From: Bombilactobacillus folatiphilus
GTDB lineage: Bacteria > Bacillota > Bacilli > Lactobacillales > Lactobacillaceae
Reading direction: 5' to 3'
Length of the DNA stretch: 64,000 nucleotides
NCBI RefSeq assembly: GCF_023380265.1
Contig: NZ_CP093366.1
Coordinates: 558,001 to 622,000 of the forward strand
In this document: piece by piece, positions 15,969 through 24,126 of the stretch
Numbering within the stretch: the stretch's first letter is position 1
Layout of the letters: each line of letters starts with the position of its first letter
Notes under the pieces: generated by a model
Databases searched by the model: none
The model's input: only the letters and a program-made list of their open reading frames with translations
What the model was told of the DNA's origin: nothing
Translations under genes and position numbers: made by a program

Positions 15969-17672
15969 ATGGATATACAACAAGCAAAAGTTGCCGTACA
16001 AACAGCATTGCAACCAGTGTTAACGGATTTAGGTTTGACAGCTGAACAAATTTTGAGTTTGATTGAAGTGCCTAAGAATTCGCAAATGGGCGATTTTGCC
16101 TTTCCAACTTTTCAATTGGCGAAGCAATTGCATCAAGCACCAGTGCAAATTGCCCAAAATTTAGTTGAGCAATTGGATGCTAGTGCTTTTGCTAAGGTAG
16201 AGGCTCAGGGACCTTATATTAACTTCTTTTTGCAGCGTTTTGATGTAGCTCAAACAACAATCCAAACCATCTTAATGCAGCAACAGGATTACGGTTCGAC
16301 GACGCAAGGGCAACGACGAACGATGGTTTTGGATATGTCATCACCTAATATTGCTAAGCCGATGTCGATGGGACATTTGCGTTCCACAGTGATTGGCAAT
16401 TCTTTGGCAAATATTTTGGCCAAATTAGGTTATCAACCAGTTAAGATCAATCATTTGGGCGACTGGGGGACACAATTTGGTAAATTGATGGTTGCTTATA
16501 AAAAATGGGGTTCCGAAGCCGAAGTTAAAGCGGATCCGATCACAAATTTACAAAAATATTATGTTAAATTTCATCAATTAGATAAGGAACATCCAGAATT
16601 AGATGATGAAGCACGTGAATGGTTCAAAAAACTAGAAAATGGCGATTCCGAAGCAACACATTTGTGGGAATGGTTCCGAACTGAGTCACTGAAAGCTTTT
16701 ACCAAAGTGTATGATGAGTTGGGGATTAATTTTGATTCTTATAAAGGTGAAGCTTTCTACAATGACAAAATGGACGCGGTGGTTCAAGAGTTAGCGGACA
16801 AAGGTTTGCTAGAAACTAGTCAAGGTGCGAAAATTGTGGATTTGGGGGAGCAATTGCCGCCAGCCATGATTAAAAAATCTGATGGTGCCACTTTGTATAT
16901 TACCCGGGATTTGGCGGCGGCTATTTATCGTAAGCAAACATATGATTTTGACAAGGCTTTTTATGTTGTGGGGAGCGAACAAAGTGTGCATTTTGCGCAA
17001 CTGAAGGCTGTGTTAACAAAGTTAGGTTATACTTGGGCGAATGATATCGAGCATATTCGTTTTGGTTTAATCACTTCGGGTGGTAAAAAATTATCCACAC
17101 GTGCGGGTCGTGTGATTTTGTTGGAAGATGTTTTGCACGATTCAGTGGAATTGGCGCAGCAACAAATTGCTTTGAAAAATCCAAATTTGAAAAATAAAGA
17201 GCAAGTCGCTCACGATGTTGGCGTTGGAGCGGTGATTTTCCATGATTTAAAAAATAATCGGACAGATAATTTTGATTTTCAGTTAGAAGAAGTAGTGCGT
17301 TTTGAAGGAGAAACAGGTCCGTATGTTCAATACACGCATGCACGGGCGATGAGTATTTTGCGCAAAGCTAATTATCAAGGTCAGGTCGCGGCGTTTGATG
17401 CGGCAACTCTAGACGATAATGCTTGGAATATTGTGATGAATTTGGCACATTTTCCCGAAATTATTCAACAAGCTGCGCGGCAAAAAGAACCGTCATTGAT
17501 TGCTAAATATGCTTTAAAATTGGCTAAATCGTTCAATCATTATTATGCACATACTAAGATTTTGGTGGAAGATGACCAATTAGCTAGTCGGTTGAATTTG
17601 GTGCAAGCTGTCGCAATTGTGTTGACAGAAGCATTAGCTTTATTAGGTGTCCAAGCACCTGACGAAATGTAA
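15969..17672 (+). CDS. argS: Arginyl-tRNA synthetase
   Basis: About 567 residues from ATG 15969 with GGAGGA 5 nt upstream (an in-frame GTG at 15957 is less likely). Class I synthetase: SPNIAKPMSMGHLRST contains the HIGH-type signature (MGHL), GDWGTQFGKLM is the family-specific motif, and KKLSTRAGRVILLEDV carries the KMSKS equivalent. An N-terminal Add1 domain (1-100) and C-terminal DALR anticodon domain (ending LALLGVQAPDEM) are present. It charges tRNA-Arg; expression is controlled by the T-box leader. A terminator follows. Confidence 0.97.
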   Translation: MDIQQAKVAVQTALQPVLTDLGLTAEQILSLIEVPKNSQMGDFAFPTFQLAKQLHQAPVQIAQNLVEQLDASAFAKVEAQGPYINFFLQRFDVAQTTIQTILMQQQDYGSTTQGQRRTMVLDMSSPNIAKPMSMGHLRSTVIGNSLANILAKLGYQPVKINHLGDWGTQFGKLMVAYKKWGSEAEVKADPITNLQKYYVKFHQLDKEHPELDDEAREWFKKLENGDSEATHLWEWFRTESLKAFTKVYDELGINFDSYKGEAFYNDKMDAVVQELADKGLLETSQGAKIVDLGEQLPPAMIKKSDGATLYITRDLAAAIYRKQTYDFDKAFYVVGSEQSVHFAQLKAVLTKLGYTWANDIEHIRFGLITSGGKKLSTRAGRVILLEDVLHDSVELAQQQIALKNPNLKNKEQVAHDVGVGAVIFHDLKNNRTDNFDFQLEEVVRFEGETGPYVQYTHARAMSILRKANYQGQVAAFDAATLDDNAWNIVMNLAHFPEIIQQAARQKEPSLIAKYALKLAKSFNHYYAHTKILVEDDQLASRLNLVQAVAIVLTEALALLGVQAPDEM

Positions 17673-17682
17673 AAACGGATAT

Positions 17683-17720
17683 AAAAAGAGCTGAAAGCTA
17701 GTATTTTTCAGCTCTTTTTA
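17683..17720. terminator. Terminator between argS and the convergent pseudouridine synthase gene
   Basis: AAAAAGAGCTGAAA / TTTTTCAGCTCTTTTT with a 7-nt loop; symmetric, so it can serve both converging genes. Confidence 0.85.
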
Positions 17721-17725
17721 ATTTT

Positions 17726-18592
17726 TTAACGTGTCAGTGCCAAGAAACTAGTCGGAATAGTCGTTTGGATAGTTTGCATTTGCCAAGTAAAAGGTTGTTG
17801 ATAGGTTAATTGATATGCGTGTAAAAATAAACGTGGGGCTGTTTGGCAACTGTACAAGGGGTCACCTAAAATTGGTGTTCCTAAAGCTTTCAGATGAACA
17901 CGTAATTGATGTGTGCGTCCCGTTTCTAATTGTAATTTGACTAAAGCCCAACTAGTGTTGTGTTGTATAATTTGATAATGTGTCATGGCACTTTTTCCGG
18001 CTGGATCAATTTGACGTTTGCGTTGATCTGTTGGATCTCGTCCGATGTTGAAATCAATTGTACCCTGGGGGTCCATTTGCTTTTGGTAGGGAATCACTGC
18101 TATATAAGTTCGCTGGAGTTGTTTTAAGGCTAATTGACGTTCGATAATAGGTACAATCAGCGGATTCTTACCAACCATGATTAAACCGCTGGTCATTTTA
18201 TCTAAGCGATGCAACATAAGTGGTCCGCTTGGCAAAATCGCTGCTAAATGGTTAAATAAAGTTTGAGATTCATGCGGTTGGTTTGGGTGTGTTTTGATGC
18301 CGGCGGGCTTGTTGACGATGATTAAATCACGATTTTCAAAAATAATTGGACAATTTGGAAGGCGATGTGGTTGATAAGTTTGCGAATGAATTTGCGCCGC
18401 GAATGCCAAGTCAATTTGCTCCCCGTTATGGACTAGTTGATTGAATGATTGGTAATGACGGTTCACTAAAATTGAGCGATTAATGCGCAATTCGTGTTGC
18501 CATTTACGAGGTAAGTACCAGCTGGTTAATAATTGTCGTAAATTCATTACTTGGGGCATGTTTTGTAAAATTAAGTGTCGTTCAAGGATCAA
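17726..18592 (-). CDS. RluA-family pseudouridine synthase (RluD-like)
   Basis: About 288 residues from TTG 18592, chosen because GGAGGG lies 6 nt upstream; the frame stays open to 18637 without a ribosome site. Catalytic motif LHRLDKMTSGLIMV has the essential Asp; GRTHQLRVHLKALGTPILGDPLY is the second family signature. The N-terminal 60 residues resemble an S4-like RNA-binding part (LRQLLTSWYLPRKWQHELR). It isomerises uridines in rRNA or tRNA; the target position is not determinable. Divergent from the PBP gene. Confidence 0.9.
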   Translation of the reverse strand: MILERHLILQNMPQVMNLRQLLTSWYLPRKWQHELRINRSILVNRHYQSFNQLVHNGEQIDLAFAAQIHSQTYQPHRLPNCPIIFENRDLIIVNKPAGIKTHPNQPHESQTLFNHLAAILPSGPLMLHRLDKMTSGLIMVGKNPLIVPIIERQLALKQLQRTYIAVIPYQKQMDPQGTIDFNIGRDPTDQRKRQIDPAGKSAMTHYQIIQHNTSWALVKLQLETGRTHQLRVHLKALGTPILGDPLYSCQTAPRLFLHAYQLTYQQPFTWQMQTIQTTIPTSFLALTR

Positions 18593-18639
18593 ATTAAACC
18601 CTCCACGGTGAAATTTAAATTTATTATTGAGGAACATAT

Positions 18640-20745
18640 ATGAAACATAATGAACAATTTGATTGGGCTGCCTGGTTCAAAAAACTTTGTCAAAAAAGTT
18701 GGCAAGCTATTCACTATTTTACCAAACGGTTTCACATCCTTCGTTGGCTATTATTAATTTTTTTGAGTTGTTTTCTCGTTTTTAGTGCTGTGTTAACGTT
18801 TAAGGCCAAAACAGCTAACGTAAATCATCTAAAGGCTTCATTGCAGACAACGACCACCATTATAGACAAGAATAATCAAAAAGCGGGTTCGTTGTACTCT
18901 CAAAAAGGCACATATGTTAGTTTAGACCGGATTTCCAAAAATATGCAAAATGCGGTAATTGCCACTGAAGATCGTACTTTTTGGACAAACCATGGCTTTA
19001 GCTTGAAAGGTTACGCACGCTCTTTCTTGAATTTGTTGCTTTATCATCAAATTATGGGTGGTGGGAGTACTTTAACACAGCAGTTGGCCAAGAATGCTTT
19101 GTTAACGCAAAAGCAAACTTTCACGCGCAAAGCGGAAGAATTCTTTTTAGCCGTGGAAATCAACCGTGTTTACAGTAAGCATGATATTTTGTCAATGTAT
19201 CTGAATAATGCTTATTTTGGCAATGGTGTGTGGGGCGTTCAAGATGCAGCTAAAAAGTATTTTGCAGAAAATGCGGAAGATTTGACTCCCTCGCAGGCAG
19301 CCACGTTGGCGGCAATGTTACGGAATCCGAGTTTTTATGATCCTTATCGTCATCCTGATAATTCCAAATCACGGCGCAATCTTATTTTGAATTTAATGGT
19401 CCAGACACGTTCGTTAACGACGCCCCAAGCTAAAGCTGAACAAAAAACGGCGGTACGTTTGCAGGATGGCTATCAAAAGCAGAATGGTTACCGTTATCCG
19501 TCTTATTTTGATGCGGTAATTTCCGAAGCTGAAAGTCGTTATCATTTAAGTGAAGATCAAATTTTGAATAAGGGTTACAAGATTTATACTAGTTTAGATC
19601 CGACAATTCAACAAAAGATGCAAACTAGTTTTGATCGTGATTGGCTCTTTCCCCGCAGTAATAGTGATGCGACTTATGCCCAAGGTGCTTCTATTGCGAT
19701 TGATCCGCAATCTGGTGGTGTGAGTGCGGTTGTCGGTGGCCGAGGGCAACACGTTTTTCGAGAGTTGAATCGGGCGACGCAGACCAAACGGCAGCCTGGA
19801 TCAACGATGAAGCCGTTAGCGGTCTATACGCCAGCGATTGAAAATGGTTATCAGATTGATTCAATGCTGCCAAATCAAGTAACAAGTTTTGGGAAAAATC
19901 ATTATACGCCGACCAATGCTGATGGTAGCTATACGCAAGAATTGCCTTTATATCAAGCTTTGAGTAAAAGCGAAAATGTCCCAGCAGTGGCGTTATTAGA
20001 TAAAATTGGTGTCAAAAAAGGTGTGGCGTCCGTCGAAAACTTTGGGATTAAAGTGGCGAAGAGCGATCAAAATTTGGCGCTAGCACTGGGCGGTTTACAA
20101 ACCGGTGTGACACCTTATCAAATGGCACGGGCGTATACGGCATTTGCGAATAACGGACGTTTGGCGAATACGCATTTTATTACGAAAATTGTGGATGCTA
20201 CGGGCGCAGTTGTCGGTCAAAATGACCAAACTAATTCGCGACCAATTATGAGTAAAAAGACAGCACAAACCATGACTAGTTTGTTGTTAAATGTTTTTAA
20301 TCAAGGTACGGGAGCAACCGCTAAGCCGACTGGATATCAAGTTGCGGGCAAGACTGGTTCGACAGAAGTTCCCCAAGATTATGGAAATGGGACCAAAGAT
20401 CAGTGGATTGTCGGTTATACGCCAGATATTGTAGTCGCTACATGGGTCGGTTTTGACAAAACTGATCGCCAACATTTTATTCCCGGTAGTAATGAACAAG
20501 GTGTTGCGCCACTGTTTAAAAATGAAATGGCCAATATTTTACCAGAAACTAAACAGACTTCGTTTAAAGTTGATGATGCTTCGACCATTGTGCAGCGGAA
20601 AAAACAGACTTCGCCGGGTAAATGGACGCATAACTTTAGTGGCAATTTGCGGCAAAAAGTTGAAGATACCATAAATAACTTTAATAATGCCAAACAAAAT
20701 GTCAGTCAATGGTATAATCAAATTAAAGGTCATTGGGGCCAATAA
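18640..20745 (+). CDS. Class A penicillin-binding protein (transglycosylase/transpeptidase)
   Basis: 701 residues: short cytoplasmic N-terminus, one membrane anchor (about 35-56), GT51 domain with catalytic Glu110 in ATEDRTFW and GGGSTLTQQLAKN, then a transpeptidase domain with QPGSTMKP (Ser388, Lys391), SEN (Ser444) and KTGS (Lys571). It polymerises lipid II and cross-links peptidoglycan on the outer membrane face. It resembles the PBP2A/PBP1A group of firmicutes. The ribosome site of the next gene overlaps its end, so it is probably co-transcribed with the ylbF-like gene. Confidence 0.95.
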   Translation: MKHNEQFDWAAWFKKLCQKSWQAIHYFTKRFHILRWLLLIFLSCFLVFSAVLTFKAKTANVNHLKASLQTTTTIIDKNNQKAGSLYSQKGTYVSLDRISKNMQNAVIATEDRTFWTNHGFSLKGYARSFLNLLLYHQIMGGGSTLTQQLAKNALLTQKQTFTRKAEEFFLAVEINRVYSKHDILSMYLNNAYFGNGVWGVQDAAKKYFAENAEDLTPSQAATLAAMLRNPSFYDPYRHPDNSKSRRNLILNLMVQTRSLTTPQAKAEQKTAVRLQDGYQKQNGYRYPSYFDAVISEAESRYHLSEDQILNKGYKIYTSLDPTIQQKMQTSFDRDWLFPRSNSDATYAQGASIAIDPQSGGVSAVVGGRGQHVFRELNRATQTKRQPGSTMKPLAVYTPAIENGYQIDSMLPNQVTSFGKNHYTPTNADGSYTQELPLYQALSKSENVPAVALLDKIGVKKGVASVENFGIKVAKSDQNLALALGGLQTGVTPYQMARAYTAFANNGRLANTHFITKIVDATGAVVGQNDQTNSRPIMSKKTAQTMTSLLLNVFNQGTGATAKPTGYQVAGKTGSTEVPQDYGNGTKDQWIVGYTPDIVVATWVGFDKTDRQHFIPGSNEQGVAPLFKNEMANILPETKQTSFKVDDASTIVQRKKQTSPGKWTHNFSGNLRQKVEDTINNFNNAKQNVSQWYNQIKGHWGQ

Positions 20746-20759
20746 CGAAGGAGAAAAAC

Positions 20760-21101
20760 ATGGTGAACGTTTACGATACAGCAAATCAATTAGAAAAAGA
20801 TTTACGCCAATCTGAAGAAGTGATGGGTTTGCAAGCAGCCTTTAATCAAATGAAAGCTGATCCGATGGCTTATCAGATGTTTCAACAAATGCAAGAAATG
20901 CAGGAAAAATTACAACAAAAACAAATGGCTAATCAAGAAATTACGGATGATGAGTTTAAACAATTACAGACTTTGTCAGGTCAATTGTCTAAGTTTGATT
21001 CAGTTCAAAATTTGATGCAACAAGAACAAAAAATTAATGCTATGATGGAAGAATTAAATAAAATTATTTCGAAGCCGATTGCGGATATTTATAATAGTTA
21101 A
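20760..21101 (+). CDS. YlbF/YmcA family protein
   Basis: 113 residues from ATG 20760 with AAGGAG 7 nt upstream (an earlier in-frame ATG at 20733 is inside the PBP gene). All-helical and rich in Q, M and K: MVNVYDTANQLEKDLRQSEE, then MADP-like spacing typical of the Com_YlbF family. In Bacillus such proteins join the Y-complex acting on RNase Y-dependent RNA decay; the role here is inferred by family. It precedes yhaM, another RNA-turnover gene. Confidence 0.85.
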   Translation: MVNVYDTANQLEKDLRQSEEVMGLQAAFNQMKADPMAYQMFQQMQEMQEKLQQKQMANQEITDDEFKQLQTLSGQLSKFDSVQNLMQQEQKINAMMEELNKIISKPIADIYNS

Positions 21102-21126
21102 TTCTGATTCTGGCTTCAAGCAGTTA

Positions 21127-21153
21127 GCGGCGCTTTGAGGTGCCGTTTTTTTG
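21127..21153 (+). terminator. Terminator after the ylbF-like gene
   Basis: GGCGC / GTGCC arms (with flanking C and G) and TTTTTTT. Confidence 0.7.
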
Positions 21154-21178
21154 TAAATTAAATTAAGGAGTTGAGCTC

Positions 21179-22126
21179 ATGTCCAAACGATTAGCTGATT
21201 TACAAGCAGGTGATCATTTAGAAATGCCTGTATTGATTGAACAAATGGATGTCCGTAAAGCTAAAAATGGTAAACAATTTTTGGCGTTAACTTTTGCGGA
21301 TGCTTCGGGGAAAATTGCTGGTAAGTATTGGCAGGCTAGCGATTTAGATGCAAAGACTTTTGTGGCGGGCCAGATTGTTTTGTTAAATGGCCAATGTGAA
21401 ACTTATAATAACGCTTTGCAGGTTAAAATTGATCATTTAAAACTGGCTCCACCCAATACTTATACTTTGGATCAATTTGTTCAGCACGCTCCTTTGACTA
21501 AGCAGCAATTGCAGGATCAAATGAATGAATTAGTTTTGGAAATTACGCAACCGCACTGGAATCGAATCGTGCGTTATTTGATTAATCAACATCATGAAGG
21601 ATTCTTTGAGTTTCCGGCTGCTAAAAAAAATCATCATGATTATACAGGCGGTTTGGCGTTTCATACGCTGAGTATTGCCAAATTAGCCAATGCAGTTTGT
21701 GATCAATATTCGCAGGTTAATCGAGCATTATTGATCGCGGGAACAATTCTGCACGATTTGGGGAAGACGACAGAATTGAGCGGACCGGTGAATACGCAAT
21801 ACACTGTTGAGGGCAATTTACTGGGACATTTGGTCATTATGGATGGGGAAATTGTCGCAGCTTGCCAACAGTTAAAATTAGATTCTAATGCTGAAGATGT
21901 AGTGCTATTGCGGCATATGATTATTGCGCACCATGGCTTGTTAGAGTATGGTTCAGCTAAGCGCCCGCAACTTTTAGAAGCTGAAATTTTGCATGATTTG
22001 GATGAACTAGATGCAACGATTACAATGATTACGAAAGCTCAAGCTAAGGCTCAACCCGGACAATTTAGTGAGCGAGTATTTGGTCTGGACAATCGGCGTT
22101 TTTATGTACCAGCCAATTTGGATTAA
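21179..22126 (+). CDS. yhaM: 3'-5' exoribonuclease YhaM
   Basis: 315 residues with AAGGAG upstream. N-terminal OB-fold (about 10-90; LEMPVLIEQMDVRKAKNGK) and C-terminal HD domain: HDYTGGLAFHTLSIAKL, AGTILHDLGKTTE (metal-binding HD pair) and HMIIAHHG. This is the Gram-positive YhaM/CBF1 family that trims RNA and single-stranded DNA 3' ends. Length is typical (about 314). Terminator downstream. Confidence 0.93.
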   Translation: MSKRLADLQAGDHLEMPVLIEQMDVRKAKNGKQFLALTFADASGKIAGKYWQASDLDAKTFVAGQIVLLNGQCETYNNALQVKIDHLKLAPPNTYTLDQFVQHAPLTKQQLQDQMNELVLEITQPHWNRIVRYLINQHHEGFFEFPAAKKNHHDYTGGLAFHTLSIAKLANAVCDQYSQVNRALLIAGTILHDLGKTTELSGPVNTQYTVEGNLLGHLVIMDGEIVAACQQLKLDSNAEDVVLLRHMIIAHHGLLEYGSAKRPQLLEAEILHDLDELDATITMITKAQAKAQPGQFSERVFGLDNRRFYVPANLD

Positions 22127-22143
22127 AATTAATTATCTGATGA

Positions 22144-22185
22144 CAAAAAAGCGTAGAAATTATTTTTAGATTTCTACGCTTTTTT
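22144..22185. terminator. Terminator between yhaM and lacI-type gene
   Basis: AAAAAAGCGTAGAAAT / ATTTCTACGCTTTTTT-like arms; symmetric and suited to both converging genes. Confidence 0.85.
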
Positions 22186-22198
22186 GCCTAACTAGAAG

Positions 22199-23206
22199 TT
22201 AAACGGTTCCGCGCTTAACTAAGTGGACATTAATAATGGTATTGTTGGCTGCTGTTTGACGATTGTTTTGCATTGCATCAATTAGTTGTTGACTAGCTGC
22301 CAAAGCAATTTTTGAAGTGTCTTGATGAATAGTTGTCAATTCCGGATAACAATATTTAGCAATCGGTGCATCATCAAAACCAATAATTTTTAAATCACCC
22401 GGAATACTAAGATTAAGATCTCGGGCAGCAGTGATTAAATCTGCCGCTAAAGTGTCACTATATGCAAAAATACCCAGAGGAAGAGTCTGTTTTCCCATTA
22501 AATTACGTAATTGAGTCCTTAATTCTAAACGTCGTTCATTCGAACCAGCCTGATTGGTTGCACTAATATCAATGATGGAGTCAGTTGTTAAATTCTGTTG
22601 GAGCGTATCCTTAAAACCTTGAATTCGATCATTAATTGAAGAAGATTGACCGTGAACTTTGAACAAAACTGGTTGCGTTTTAGCTTCGAGCAATGCTTGA
22701 GTTGCAATCACTGCACCTTGATAATGGTTGGAGCTAATAAAGGCATCGGTTTTATTGCTTGGTTTCCGATCAATGCAAACGACAGGCACGGCTCGATTTA
22801 AAGTTGACGAATCAAACATTTTTTGACCAGAAATAACGATCAAACCGTCGACAGATTTAGCTTCAAGCATCTGAATATAGGCTATTTCTTTTGTAATGTT
22901 TCTCTTGGAATCACAAATAATTGTGGAATAATTTTTTGAAAAAAATTGATTTTCGATTTTTTCTACTAGAGCTGAAAAAAAAGTATTAGCCAAATCGGGT
23001 ACAATAATGCCAATTGTATTCGATTTTTGCATCCGCAAACCTTTGGCCAGAGTATTAGTTTGATAATTGTATTTTTCAATAACTTTGGTGACTTTTTGAC
23101 GAGTTTGCTCAGAAAAACGGCCATTATTATTAATGACGCGTGAAACAGTTGCCGGTGAAACACCACTAATTGCGGCAATATCTTTAATAGAAATTTTTTT
23201 AGTCAT
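22199..23206 (-). CDS. LacI-family transcriptional regulator of the PTS/rpiB cluster
   Basis: 335 residues. Helix-turn-helix at about 5-25 (IKDIAAISGVSPATVSRVINN), hinge near 50-58 (NTLAKGLR), periplasmic-binding-like effector domain (NTIGIIVPDLANTFFSALV; DGLIVISG; GFKDTLQ; IIGFDDAPIAKYCYPELTTI). It follows rpiB by 64 nt on the same strand and is probably co-transcribed. The two identical-type operators at 23953 and 24082 in the divergent promoter region are its likely targets. The inducer sugar is unknown; overall form is RbsR/ScrR-like. Confidence 0.92.
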   Translation of the reverse strand: MTKKISIKDIAAISGVSPATVSRVINNNGRFSEQTRQKVTKVIEKYNYQTNTLAKGLRMQKSNTIGIIVPDLANTFFSALVEKIENQFFSKNYSTIICDSKRNITKEIAYIQMLEAKSVDGLIVISGQKMFDSSTLNRAVPVVCIDRKPSNKTDAFISSNHYQGAVIATQALLEAKTQPVLFKVHGQSSSINDRIQGFKDTLQQNLTTDSIIDISATNQAGSNERRLELRTQLRNLMGKQTLPLGIFAYSDTLAADLITAARDLNLSIPGDLKIIGFDDAPIAKYCYPELTTIHQDTSKIALAASQQLIDAMQNNRQTAANNTIINVHLVKRGTV

Positions 23207-23270
23207 CAGTTCGTTTACTTCCTCATATCATGGTTACTTGGAAATAAATAATGGTTAATATAATCAAGAT

Positions 23271-23765
23271 TTAATCATCATATTGACCACTATTATCTTT
23301 TACAATTCTATCAAATTTTGTTTCGTTGTGCTCATCTTCAGCAGTTAGTTCGTCAATTCTTCGTTGATGGCGTCCACCTTCAAACTGGGATTCTAACCAA
23401 CTTTTGACAATCAATTTGGCCATTTCAGAACCAATAACTCTCGAACCTAGTGCCAGAATATTAGAATTATTATGTCTCCGTGATAAAGCAGCCGAGTAAG
23501 GTTCACTAACACTGGCAGCTCTGATGCCGGGAACCTTGTTAGCGGCCAAAGAAATTCCGACTCCAGTTCCACAGATAATAATGCCTAAATCGTAATCGCC
23601 ACGCGCGACTACTTCACCAACCTTTTTGCCATAAATAGGGTAATCGGTTCTTTGCTTGGAATAAGTTCCGAAATCGTAGGTTTCATAGCCTAATTCTTGA
23701 ACATACTTAATTAGAGTAGGTTTTAACTCGTAACCAACGTGGTCAGATCCAAATGCAATTTTCAT
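23271..23765 (-). CDS. rpiB: RpiB/LacA/LacB-family sugar-phosphate isomerase
   Basis: 164 residues, preceded by AAAGGAGA. MKIAFGSDHVGYELK contains the substrate-binding Asp-His; IIICGTGVGISLAANK has catalytic-position Cys65 and the GTGVG phosphate loop; HNNSNILALGSRV is the C-terminal family motif. It interconverts an aldose- and ketose-phosphate: ribose-5-phosphate/ribulose-5-phosphate is the default, while allose-6-phosphate or galactose-6-phosphate are possible in this context. Divergent from a PTS and upstream of a LacI regulator, so it is probably catabolic rather than housekeeping. The symbol is tentative. Confidence 0.85.
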   Translation of the reverse strand: MKIAFGSDHVGYELKPTLIKYVQELGYETYDFGTYSKQRTDYPIYGKKVGEVVARGDYDLGIIICGTGVGISLAANKVPGIRAASVSEPYSAALSRRHNNSNILALGSRVIGSEMAKLIVKSWLESQFEGGRHQRRIDELTAEDEHNETKFDRIVKDNSGQYDD

Positions 23766-23840
23766 TTTAATTTATCTCCTTTTAACTGTTTCATAATATT
23801 CGTATAAGCTTGCCAATGGACTGACAATAAATCCAGTTTT

Positions 23841-23878
23841 AGTCAAAATTGACTATTCCCTCTGATGAGCCGGCTCAT
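23841..23878. repeat. Two palindromes in the rpiB 5' leader
   Basis: AGTCAA-AA-TTGACT (about 23841-23854) and the perfect 14-nt palindrome ATGAGCCGGCTCAT (23865-23878) lie between the rpiB promoter and its start codon, in a leader of about 170 nt with no gene. They could be operators or RNA hairpins. Confidence 0.6.
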
Positions 23879-23944
23879 GATATTCTTCAGATCAGTAACA
23901 TTTAGTGTAAGCCAGACTAAATATGTGATGAGGACCACACTTAT

Positions 23945-23973
23945 ATTAAATATTTGAGAAAACGTTTGTTCAA
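23945..23973 (-). promoter_or_regulatory. Putative rpiB-lacI promoter
   Basis: On the minus strand: TTGAAC (23973-23968), 17-nt spacer, TTTAAT (23950-23945). The left operator lies over the -35 box and spacer, so repressor binding would block it. Confidence 0.5.
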
Positions 23974-23974
23974 A
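23953..23974. promoter_or_regulatory. LacI-type operator 1
   Basis: Dyad with arms TTTGAG(A) / (T)TTCAAA-like ends centred on AAACGTTT; one half-site differs from operator 2 (GTTCAAA instead of ACTCAAA). Confidence 0.8.
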
Positions 23975-24048
23975 GAAGAAGTGTACCAGTCGTTTGATTA
24001 GAAGTCAAATACGACTTTTATTTACTAGAATACGCTTTTTTAAATGGT

Positions 24049-24077
24049 TTGACATGAAATATCAATTGTGATACGCT
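24049..24077 (+). promoter_or_regulatory. Promoter of the PTS operon
   Basis: TTGACA (24049-24054), 17-nt spacer, TACGCT (24072-24077), 50 nt before the EIIBC start codon. Confidence 0.65.
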
Positions 24078-24081
24078 TTCT

Positions 24082-24103
24082 TTTGAGAAAACGTTTACTC
24101 AAA
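24082..24103. promoter_or_regulatory. LacI-type operator 2
   Basis: Dyad with outer arms TTTGAG / CTCAAA around AAACGTTT, just downstream of the -10 box, so it covers the expected transcript start of the PTS operon. The 129-bp distance to operator 1 would permit looping. The core also resembles a catabolite-response element, so CcpA binding is an alternative. Confidence 0.82.
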
Positions 24104-24126
24104 AAATAAGAAAGTAGGAAACACCG

